A DNA stretch of 64,000 bases from Mucilaginibacter sp. UBA5151 (GTDB lineage Bacteria; Bacteroidota; Bacteroidia; Sphingobacteriales; Sphingobacteriaceae). The stretch is taken from NCBI GenBank assembly GCA_002413785.1, contig DHXR01000035.1:46754-110753 (forward strand), given 5' to 3'. The notes beneath the pieces are model-generated. The model was not told where the DNA came from, did no database searches, and saw only the letters and a list, made by a program, of their open reading frames with translations. The translations under genes and the position numbers were made by a program. Positions 49,762 to 57,322 of this stretch are shown in pieces; the first letter of the stretch is position 1, and the number at the start of each line of letters is the position of its first letter.

Positions 49762-51003
49762 TCAATGCTTTTTCAAAGATTTATCAATTACTTTGTTTAG
49801 AGTTAAGCCTTGTATTACTACCGAGAATATCACAATAAAATAGCTTCCTGTTAATATGATATGGCGGTAAGGGCTAAGAGGTAAGGATAATGCCAGTGCA
49901 ATAGAAATACCGCCCCTTAAACCCGCCCATGTGAGTATATTAATACTACTGTAATTAACATCCAAAATCCGGCGCATGAATGTTAATGGCAGCAAAACAC
50001 TTAACCACCGGCTTACAAATATTAGCATTATGGCGATTCCGCCAATTAACCAGTTATATTTTAAATAGGGCAGGTTAATCATCTGCAAGCCTATCATTAC
50101 AAATAAAATAGTGTTCAGCATTTCGTCAATCAGCTGCCAGAATTTTTGGAGCGCTTCATGAAAATGTTCTGTGTTATCCGTATTAATGGTATGGTTGCCT
50201 GCAAATAAACCTGCTGAAACTACAGTTAAAGGGATAGATAATTGTAAATAATATGCTAAAATTGAAATGCTCATTACCAGCGATAATGACATTAATACAA
50301 TAGTTTGAAAATCTTTAATTGATCTCATCAGACGGAAAACGACATAACCTAAAATAATACCCATGGCAATTCCTCCAAAAATCTCCCTTACAAATAACAG
50401 TGCTATTTTTGTAATACTTATATGATCAATTCCTGATCCGATAATTTCAAGTAATGTAATGAAAAGTACAAGCCCGATGCCATCGTTAAATAATGATTCG
50501 CCCGAAATAATAGTTGCCAGGTTCTGCGGCAGTTTCGAATTTTTAATTATAGCTCTAACTGCAATAGGATCGGTTGGCGAAATCAGTGCGCCAAATAAAA
50601 GACAATATACAAAAGGGATATGAATATGAAAAAGTAAAACGGCTCCATAAAATAAGGAGCCAAAGATTATTGTTGACAGGATAACGCTAAGGGTGCTTAA
50701 AACAAAAACAGGTCGCATTTCCTTTTTAAGCCTTTTGGTATTCAAATTAAATGAGCCTGCGAAAAGTAAAAATCCAAGCATGATATTTAATACCGTACTT
50801 GAAAAATCAATATTTTTTGATAAAACAAAAAGATAACGTGTAATAACCGGGTTCAATTTATCAATAGCCATAGTTATTATTGAAACCACGATAGCTATGC
50901 TAATAATGCCAATTTTACCGGGCAGTTTAATGAAACGGGAATTTATATAAGAATAAAGAGCACTGACTATAACCAGCAATGCAATAATCGGAAAAATACC
51001 CAT
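49762..51003 (-). CDS. Monovalent cation:proton antiporter (CPA1 type)
   Basis: 413 residues, about 12 membrane helices. Conserved stretch LFGALISPTDPIAVRAII with the family aspartates; GESLFNDGIGLVLFI and LTWAGLRGGISIALALSLPL mark the CPA1 exchange domain. It exchanges Na+ or K+ for H+ across the inner membrane; the ion is not decidable here. Upstream is a 67-base gap to the ndh-like gene on the same strand. Confidence 0.85.
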   Translation of the reverse strand: MGIFPIIALLVIVSALYSYINSRFIKLPGKIGIISIAIVVSIITMAIDKLNPVITRYLFVLSKNIDFSSTVLNIMLGFLLFAGSFNLNTKRLKKEMRPVFVLSTLSVILSTIIFGSLFYGAVLLFHIHIPFVYCLLFGALISPTDPIAVRAIIKNSKLPQNLATIISGESLFNDGIGLVLFITLLEIIGSGIDHISITKIALLFVREIFGGIAMGIILGYVVFRLMRSIKDFQTIVLMSLSLVMSISILAYYLQLSIPLTVVSAGLFAGNHTINTDNTEHFHEALQKFWQLIDEMLNTILFVMIGLQMINLPYLKYNWLIGGIAIMLIFVSRWLSVLLPLTFMRRILDVNYSSINILTWAGLRGGISIALALSLPLSPYRHIILTGSYFIVIFSVVIQGLTLNKVIDKSLKKH

Positions 51004-51069
51004 CAGTAATTTTATATTACCTGATATAATATTATAACCTTGAAGAATGTTTTTAAAATTGTTGTATAA

Positions 51070-52386
51070 CTATTTCGATTCGGATTCCGCCATCCGGGTT
51101 TCGGTGTTATAATACCTTACTATCAGTCTGTTATCACTATTTTTTGTGAAGTAATTCATGGCCCATCGTAACAATACAACACCTTTATTCGCAAAACCAA
51201 CAAGCGATATAATGTGTACAACGCCCCAGATCAGCCATGCAAAAAATCCCTGGAAATGAAGTTTCCCAAAGTCGGCAACGGCTTTATTACGGCCAATGGT
51301 AGCTAATGACCCTTTATCAAAATATTTAAACGGCTGGGTTGGCTCTCCTTTTATTAAATGCACCAGGTTTTTAGCCAATAACTTACCCTGTTGCATAGCA
51401 ACAGGCGCAACACCCGGATGCCCGTTTGGCAATTCATCGGAGATCATGGCGGCTACATCGCCTATAGCAAATACACTGTTATAGCCTTTTACCCGGTTTA
51501 TTTCGTCAACCAGCAAACGGTTCCCTTTCGCAATGGCTTCTGCCGGCATACCGCCGGGCATTTCGCCTTTTACCCCGGCGGCCCATATTACATTGCGGGT
51601 TTTTATGGTTTTGCCATTATCAATCTTCAAATAATAACCATCATAACTTTCCACATGGGCGCTGTTGTAAATTATTACATCATCTTTTACCAAAAATTCC
51701 TTTGCTTTTGCCGAAGCCTGCGGCGACATTGCCGCCAGTAACCTGTCCCTACCCTCAACCAGGTAAACCCGCATGTCGTATTTACTCAATCCGTGGTAAT
51801 CCTTCATTAATATCAAATGCCGCATTTCGGCTAATGCGCCGCATAGCTCAACCCCGGTTGGCCCTCCTCCTACTACAACAAAAGTCATTAGTGCAAACTT
51901 CTCCTTCATGTCGCTGGTCACCAGGGCAGTTTCGAGGTTTTGAAGTACCAGGCTCCTTAAGTTCAATGCCTCCGGGATATTTTTCATAGGCATAGCAAAG
52001 TGGGCTATTTGCTCATTTCCAAAAAAATTAGTGGCTGCCCCGGTTGCAACTATAAGATAGTCATAATAAATGGTTCCGATATTGGTAGTTAAAGTATTGC
52101 TTTCGGGGTTTATCTTTTGTACTTCAGCCATATTAAAGCTAAAGTTGTTTTGTTTGATAAAAATCCTCCTGATGGGAAAACCAACGGAATCAGCCTCCAG
52201 TGAACCCATAGCCACCTGGTAAAGCAGTGGCTGAAATGTGTGATAATTATGCTTATCGAGCAGCAGCACATCAACAGGTGCATTTTTTATTTTTTTTGCT
52301 AATTGCAGCCCACCGAACCCGCCCCCTATTATTACTACCCGTGGTTTTGAACTTTGATTTTTATCCCTGGATGAAATGGTAAACAT
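51070..52386 (-). CDS. Type II NADH:quinone oxidoreductase-like flavoprotein
   Basis: 438 residues. Two dinucleotide motifs (VVIIGGGFGGLQLAKKI and FVVVGGGPTGVELCGALAEM), the quinone-site AAGVKGEMPG region and YLVEGRDRLLAAMSPQA are as in NDH-2. The C-terminus holds one hydrophobic segment (FFAWLIWGVVHIISLVGFA), so it is peripheral or anchored at the membrane. It passes electrons from NADH to menaquinone without proton pumping. Confidence 0.88.
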   Translation of the reverse strand: MFTISSRDKNQSSKPRVVIIGGGFGGLQLAKKIKNAPVDVLLLDKHNYHTFQPLLYQVAMGSLEADSVGFPIRRIFIKQNNFSFNMAEVQKINPESNTLTTNIGTIYYDYLIVATGAATNFFGNEQIAHFAMPMKNIPEALNLRSLVLQNLETALVTSDMKEKFALMTFVVVGGGPTGVELCGALAEMRHLILMKDYHGLSKYDMRVYLVEGRDRLLAAMSPQASAKAKEFLVKDDVIIYNSAHVESYDGYYLKIDNGKTIKTRNVIWAAGVKGEMPGGMPAEAIAKGNRLLVDEINRVKGYNSVFAIGDVAAMISDELPNGHPGVAPVAMQQGKLLAKNLVHLIKGEPTQPFKYFDKGSLATIGRNKAVADFGKLHFQGFFAWLIWGVVHIISLVGFANKGVVLLRWAMNYFTKNSDNRLIVRYYNTETRMAESESK

Positions 52387-52435
52387 ATTAGTTTGTAAGT
52401 TTCAATTATACATAAACTTTTATAAACGTAGTGTA

Positions 52436-52560
52436 AAAGGTTGATTAAGTTGATTTGGCTGGATTATGTTGTAATGGTTGTAGTAAGTTGTAATGGTTGT
52501 ATTGGTTTGCAAACCACTCACAAAATCAACCCAGTCAACCTAATCAACCAACATCAACCA
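52436..52560. repeat. GTTGATTAAGTTG-class inverted repeat
   Basis: Left words (GGTTGATTAAGTTGATT at 52439, GTTGTAATGGTTGTAG twice) and right words (52510-52555, ACTCACAAAATCAACCCAG and on). It lies between the divergent ndh-like and argB genes, so it does not terminate either one. Confidence 0.55.
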
Positions 52561-52675
52561 ACCGCGATCTTTTTTACCATTTATGTTAATAAAAACGCAA
52601 TTTTTTATTAATTTTAGCCCAAAATTGTAAATAATGGAAGGATTTTAACTTCTATTTGGCAATATAGAGGTTAAT

Positions 52676-53521
52676 ATGGACAGGATTGAGGCAGTTTCAG
52701 CTCATGTTGATAATAATAATGGCGGCAAAAGCTTGTTTATTGTAAAAATTGGCGGCAATGTTATTGATAATTCCGAAAATCTGTATCGTTTTTTGAAAGA
52801 TTTCACGGCGTTAAAGGGACATAAGCTATTAGTCCATGGCGGTGGCAAGGTTGCCACGCAGCTTTCTGAAACACTGGGCATTGAAGCCAGATTAGTGGAT
52901 GGCCGCCGGATCACCGACATAGAAACCCTGCGCGTTGTGACCATGATATATGCCGGGCTTATCAATAAAAACATTGTGGCGCAGTTACAGCGTTTGGGCA
53001 CTAACGCCATCGGCCTAACCGGGGCCGACGGCGACTTTATCCGTACCAAAAAGCGCCCGGTGAAAACCATTGATTATGGCTACGTAGGTGATATTGATGA
53101 AAATTCTATCAATCCCAACAATATCAGCAGTTTAATGGAAGCCGGGTTTACCCCTGTTTTTTGCGCGCTGACACACGATGGCGAGGGGCAGTTGCTGAAC
53201 ACCAATGCCGATACCATTGCTTCCGCCCTGGCGGTTGCCCTGGCTAAATTATACGATACCACGCTCATTTATTGTTTTGAGAAAAAAGGCCTGTTGAAAG
53301 ATATTAATGACGAAAGCTCACTGGTACATGAAATAGATCCGCAGGGGTATGAAGAATTAAAAGCACAGCAGATCATCCACAGCGGGATGATCCCCAAAAT
53401 GGATAATGCTTTTTCTGCCATATCCTGCGGTGTTAAGGCAGTAATCATCGGCCATTCTGATGACTTGGGCAATTTGAAAAATAATAAACCATTTGGAACA
53501 CGTTTAACTAAAAACAGATGA
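52676..53521 (+). CDS. argB: Acetylglutamate kinase (or succinylglutamate kinase)
   Basis: 281 residues. ATP-binding KIGGNVIDNSENLYR at the start, KLLVHGGGKVATQLS, and the family's GLTGADGDFI and LNTNADTIASALAVALA. It phosphorylates the acylated glutamate. Its ATGA junction with proC (4-base overlap) implies coupling. No obvious promoter box is seen just upstream; TTAATTTTAG near 52610 is a weak candidate. Confidence 0.94.
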   Translation: MDRIEAVSAHVDNNNGGKSLFIVKIGGNVIDNSENLYRFLKDFTALKGHKLLVHGGGKVATQLSETLGIEARLVDGRRITDIETLRVVTMIYAGLINKNIVAQLQRLGTNAIGLTGADGDFIRTKKRPVKTIDYGYVGDIDENSINPNNISSLMEAGFTPVFCALTHDGEGQLLNTNADTIASALAVALAKLYDTTLIYCFEKKGLLKDINDESSLVHEIDPQGYEELKAQQIIHSGMIPKMDNAFSAISCGVKAVIIGHSDDLGNLKNNKPFGTRLTKNR

Positions 53522-54336
53522 ATTCACAACAGCATATTGCCATATTAGGCAGTGGTAATATTGGTTTGTCGCTTGCTAAGGGCCTGGTTAAAGCCGGGAT
53601 ATGCAAACCGCAGCAAATTTCGCTTACCCGCAGAAACGTTTCTGCCTTGTCGGCTTTAGCCGAAGCGGGCTATTACACAACCGATAACAACCTTAAAGCG
53701 GTACGGAAAGCAGATTTTATTGTACTCGCGGTTTTGCCCCAGCAACTGAATAAATTGCTGGAGGAAATAAAGCCAGCTATAAAATCCGAAAAGCAACTGC
53801 TTATATCCGTAGTTTCGGGGGTAACCTGTGAAGATATCCGCAAGCAATTGGATTTAAACGTACAGGTTATCCGGGCGATGCCCAATACGGCAATCGCCAT
53901 AGGCCAGTCAATGACCTGTATCGCGACGGATACCGGTACCACAAAAAACATCAACTACGTAAAGTCGCTTTTTGAAACAGTTGGTGTTACCATACAGATC
54001 AATGAAGAGTTAATGACCTCGGCAACAGCGCTGTGCGCCTGTGGTATCGCCTTCTTTTTACGTTCTATCCGTGCAGCCTCACAGGGTGGTACCGAAATAG
54101 GTTTTCATGCGCACGATGCCTTAAAAATGGCCGCGCAAACGGCCAAAGGCGCAGCTGACCTGTTATTACAGCTTGGATCGCACCCGGAACAGGAAATTGA
54201 TAAAGTAACCTCGCCAAGCGGCTGTACCATAGCCGGCCTGAACGAAATGGAGCATCATGGTTTTAGCTCGGCGATGATAAAAGGAATAAAGTTGTCCGCT
54301 GAAAAAGCAGGGGACCTGTATAAAAAGGGGGATTAG
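53518..54336 (+). CDS. proC: Pyrroline-5-carboxylate reductase
   Basis: 272 residues. NADP motif ILGSGNIGLSLAKGLVKAG, RAMPNTAIAIGQSMTC, TSPSGCTIAGLNEMEHHGF near the end. It makes proline from P5C. Overlaps argB by 4 bases, so glutamate-derived amino-acid synthesis is combined in one transcript. Confidence 0.94.
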   Translation: MNSQQHIAILGSGNIGLSLAKGLVKAGICKPQQISLTRRNVSALSALAEAGYYTTDNNLKAVRKADFIVLAVLPQQLNKLLEEIKPAIKSEKQLLISVVSGVTCEDIRKQLDLNVQVIRAMPNTAIAIGQSMTCIATDTGTTKNINYVKSLFETVGVTIQINEELMTSATALCACGIAFFLRSIRAASQGGTEIGFHAHDALKMAAQTAKGAADLLLQLGSHPEQEIDKVTSPSGCTIAGLNEMEHHGFSSAMIKGIKLSAEKAGDLYKKGD

Positions 54337-54436
54337 AGGTTAGAGATTGGAGGTTAGGCGGGAAAGTCTGAAAGTAATGCACAAATTCGTAATCTCTAAC
54401 CTCTTAACGCTAATCACTTATCTCCAACCTCTAATC
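54331..54436. terminator. GAGGTTAGAGATT-class inverted repeat
   Basis: The left arm GATTAGAGGTTAGAGATTGG begins in the proC stop. The right arm (54391-54436) holds AATCTCTAACCTCTTAACGC and on. It separates proC from the following aspartokinase. Confidence 0.65.
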
Positions 54437-54449
54437 ACTATAATAACAA

Positions 54450-55826
54450 ATGTTAACAGTAGAAAAAATAGGCGGCACATCTATGTCCGCATTAGGTGAT
54501 GTGATAAAAAACATCATTCTTTTTGAGCGCAGCGGGAAACAATTATATAACCGCATTTTTGTAGTATCGGCGTTTTCAGGAGTTACCAATCTCCTGCTCG
54601 AAAATAAAAAAACCGGCGAACCCGGAGTTTACCATCGCCTGGCAAATTATGAAGACTTTAATAAGCCCATCAACAGCCTTATTATAAAGCTGAAACAGAT
54701 CAATAAGAGTTATGAAAGCCTCGGATTAAATATTGCAGAAGCCGATCATTTTATCGAAAAAAGGATAAACGAGGCCCGGGCTTACCTGGAGAACCTTGCT
54801 AATATACTGGCGTCAGGGTATGTAAGTAAAGAGGGAATCCTGCAGGCGGCGCGTGAGATATTAGCGTCTATCGGGGAAAGCCATTCTGCATTTAACTTCA
54901 CCAATATTCTGCAAAATATGGGGATCAGCACCACGCTTGTTGATCTGAGCGGTTTTGATGACCCGCGTTCACTGACTATTGACCAGCGCATAAAAAAAGA
55001 CCTGCAAAACATTGATTTTGAAAACACTATCTGTATTGTAACCGGCTATGCCAAAGGTACCGAAGGTATTATGCGCGAGTTCGACCGGGGCTATTCGGAA
55101 GTTACTTTCAGCAAGATAGCGGTAGAAGTTAAACCTAATGAGGCCATCATTCATAAAGAATACCATTTGTGTACCGCCGATCCTGTTTTGGTTGGCGTGG
55201 ATAACTGTTACCCGGTTGGCAATACCAATTACGATGTGGCCGACCAGCTGGCTGACGTGGGTATGGAAGCCATCCATCCAAAAGCGTCAAAGCCTTTGGA
55301 GATCAACAACATAAACCTGCGTATAAAAAACACTTTTGACCCGGAGCATCCCGGCACCCTGATCACCAGGGAATACATTTGCGAAACTAAAAGGGTTGAA
55401 GTAATTACCGGTACCGATAAGGTGGTGATGATTGATATTTATGATCCTTCGATGGTTGGCAATGTGGGCAGTGATTTCCAGATCATGCAGCTGTTTTATA
55501 AGTTTAAAATAAGTTACACATTTAAAGCAACCAGCGCCAACAGCATCTCTATCTTAATTTGGGAAAAGGATTTTAATAAAAAGCTTATCCACGAGCTTGA
55601 GGAAAATTATGAAAAAGTAACCGTCGAAAAAATGGCCATGGTTTGCCTCTTAGGCACCAATATGGACCAGCCGGGTCTGCTGGCTAAATCCGCAGCCGCT
55701 TTTGCTGATAACGGTATCAACATAAAAAGCGCCGGTTTTGCGCTGCGTAAAGTGAATTTGCAGTTTTTAGTGGCAAGGGAAGATTTTGACCAGGCTATTA
55801 TTGCTTTGAATAAAGCGATGGGGTGA
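54450..55826 (+). CDS. Aspartate kinase, ectoine-cluster (Ask_Ect) type
   Basis: 458 residues. The N-terminus TVEKIGGTSMSALGDVIKN, with GGTSM in place of the usual GG(A/T)SV, followed by NRIFVVSAFSGVTNLLLENK and KTGEPGVYHRL, is the pattern I recall for aspartokinases of ectoine clusters. ACT-like regions are seen near TDKVVMIDIYDPSMVG and MVCLLGTNMDQPGLLAKSA. No ectA, ectB or ectC is in the window, so the product probably serves another route. A standard aspartate kinase is at 24926-26182. Confidence 0.85.
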   Translation: MLTVEKIGGTSMSALGDVIKNIILFERSGKQLYNRIFVVSAFSGVTNLLLENKKTGEPGVYHRLANYEDFNKPINSLIIKLKQINKSYESLGLNIAEADHFIEKRINEARAYLENLANILASGYVSKEGILQAAREILASIGESHSAFNFTNILQNMGISTTLVDLSGFDDPRSLTIDQRIKKDLQNIDFENTICIVTGYAKGTEGIMREFDRGYSEVTFSKIAVEVKPNEAIIHKEYHLCTADPVLVGVDNCYPVGNTNYDVADQLADVGMEAIHPKASKPLEINNINLRIKNTFDPEHPGTLITREYICETKRVEVITGTDKVVMIDIYDPSMVGNVGSDFQIMQLFYKFKISYTFKATSANSISILIWEKDFNKKLIHELEENYEKVTVEKMAMVCLLGTNMDQPGLLAKSAAAFADNGINIKSAGFALRKVNLQFLVAREDFDQAIIALNKAMG

Positions 55827-55867
55827 GGAAAGGTGGTGAAGGGTGAAAGGTAAAAGGTAAAAGCGGT

Positions 55868-55993
55868 AGGGCTAACTCGTGACTTCGAATTGTGCCTGAC
55901 CAAGCATGTCCGTTTCTCACATGCATTCCGTTTACCTTGCATGCGGGACACGAGTAGCCTTTGCCCACTTGCCCCGCCCGTCATACTCGCGCC
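55868..55993. repeat. Palindromic direct-repeat copy L
   Basis: Contains ACTCGTGACTTCGAATTGTGC (55875-55895, in part) and a 55-base block (55939-55993) that recurs at 57024-57078 with two substitutions. The copy carries a 43-base insert (55896-55938) absent from copy R. CGAGTTAGCC-type ends pair with CGAGTAGCC inside it. Confidence 0.9.
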
Positions 55994-56034
55994 AGGTTGC
56001 GTGTTTAATGCTTTATCACATCCCATCAAGAAAT

Positions 56035-56484
56035 CTACGTGGACAGAAGCTCTAATTGCTCCTTAACAGCAGGGAGCAGGTATACTGCCTCTTTCTGTGC
56101 AAGTCCTTTTATTCCTTCGCGTGTTAATGCCTCGTCGGTAAAAGGGACAATAAACCCAGTAAATAATGATTCAAGCTTTTGCTTACGTTTTTCATCGTCA
56201 ATTGGCACATCCAAGTCAAATACATCTTTATATTCAGGAGGCTCACCCCTGAATACACTTCCAGTATTTTTTAATAAAGTTTTACTTTTGATATAAACAT
56301 TACCAAACATTCCCTGAACATATACTTTGAACATCAATTGATAGTAATTTCCATAGTTTGATTTTTGCAAATCAAGCACTGCGATACATTCAGGGCTTTC
56401 CTTAAACCACCCCCCAAATGCTCTCTCAAAGCTATTTTCCTTTGCTATGATACCGAATAGTACCTTGAATTCTTTGTTATCCAT
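56035..56484 (-). CDS. DUF4304-like immunity protein
   Basis: 149 residues (MDNKEFKVLFGIIAKENSFE). Features like LDLQKSNYGNYYQLMFKVYV, then FRGEPPEYKDVFDLDVP, DEKRKQKLESL and ALTREGIKGLAQKEAVYLL match the layout of DUF4304 proteins, often encoded next to toxin domains. Its ATG directly abuts the stop of the toxin tail (TAAATG), so translation is coupled. The name is by eye; the immunity role follows from context. Confidence 0.7.
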   Translation of the reverse strand: MDNKEFKVLFGIIAKENSFERAFGGWFKESPECIAVLDLQKSNYGNYYQLMFKVYVQGMFGNVYIKSKTLLKNTGSVFRGEPPEYKDVFDLDVPIDDEKRKQKLESLFTGFIVPFTDEALTREGIKGLAQKEAVYLLPAVKEQLELLST

Positions 56485-56997
56485 TTAATATACATCTATT
56501 ACTTTTTGCCATTTTATATTTTTGAACTCGGGCATTCGTTGTAGTTCTTTTATATAATTATCTACCTGCACGCCACCTTCTCTTATAGCTCTTGTGTTGT
56601 TCGGTTTTAAGTCATAAACTATACCTTTCGCAGCATCGAGAAAATCAATACGTTTTCCACTTGGAAGCATATATTCTTTAAATGTTTTTACCTTATCAGC
56701 CAACCCCGCTTTATATGCTTTATGCATAGCCTGCCCGACTCGATTAGCGGCTGTACTTCCATTTTTAGCTTCCTGTACGTCTGCCGCGGTATAGACGATT
56801 AGTGGGCTTTTGTTGAACGATGCCGCACCGGCAGTCAAAAGTAAGCTTATGCCATTATCCGCAAATCCAGCAGCCGTATTAGCTGTAGATTTAGAAACAC
56901 CTACTTTTGTAGACCTTTCCTTATTACTCTTTCTGTTAATGAAGCTGTCTCTTCCGCCTTCTGGCGCGAGTATGACGGGCAAAGGCCAAAAGCGCAA
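56485..56997 (-). pseudogene. Headless PD-(D/E)XK nuclease toxin tail (polymorphic toxin C-terminus)
   Basis: Open frame of 170 codons beginning with TTG, with a stop two codons upstream inside repeat copy R and no ATG before codon 90. The C-terminal part KRIDFLDAAKGIVYDLKPNN followed by REGGVQVDNYIKELQR fits the REase-fold toxins (Asp, then Asp-x-Lys). N-terminal secretion or Rhs-like sequence is missing, so this is the cut-off end of a larger toxin or an orphan cassette. Its downstream immunity gene is intact. The start is uncertain. Confidence 0.7.
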
Positions 56998-57078
56998 AGG
57001 CTACTCGTGACTTCGAATTGTGCGCATGCGGGGCACGAGTAGCCTTTGCCCGCTTGCCCCGCCCGTCATACTCGCGCC
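56963..57078. repeat. Palindromic direct-repeat copy R (nested inverted repeat)
   Basis: GGCGCGAGTATGACGGGC (56963-56980) and its exact inverse (57061-57078) enclose CAAAGGCTACTCGTG (56995-57009) and its exact inverse (57034-57048). The right 55 bases repeat those of copy L. The toxin frame opens inside this copy. Confidence 0.95.
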
Positions 57079-57322
57079 GGAAGGAGATACGAATCTTAAA
57101 CTCCATGGGGTGAAAGGTTTGCTAAAAGTAAAGAAATTTACGAAACCTTAATGTTTAGAGTATTTATTTATTATTCTTTCCGTCTTATAATCGTCGGGTA
57201 TGGCTGATCAATCATATAAATTAGCAATGGCATAATATGTGCCGGTTAACAACGATGATTTTTGTGGATGGATGTGTCACTTCAAGAAATAATCAGAATT
57301 TTTACCTATTTTGTTTCGAAAT
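57079..57322. other. Gene-free gap after repeat R
   Basis: Together with the rest of the interval after 56998, 325 bases without a gene. ATGGGGTGAAAGGT near 57107 resembles the aspartokinase 3' end at 55819 (ATGGGGTGAGGAAAGGT), possibly a duplicated flank. The remainder is AT-rich leader of the DUF5686 gene. Confidence 0.4.

Noticed and set aside
55607..56029. 140-codon minus frame over the aspartokinase end
   Set aside because: Most of it is antisense to the aspartokinase ACT region; the rest translates the palindromic repeat copy L.
55670..56880. Similarity of AAAFADNGI in the aspartokinase and AAGFADNGI in the toxin tail
   Set aside because: The DNA sequences are not alike beyond chance, so it is taken as coincidence, not a duplication.
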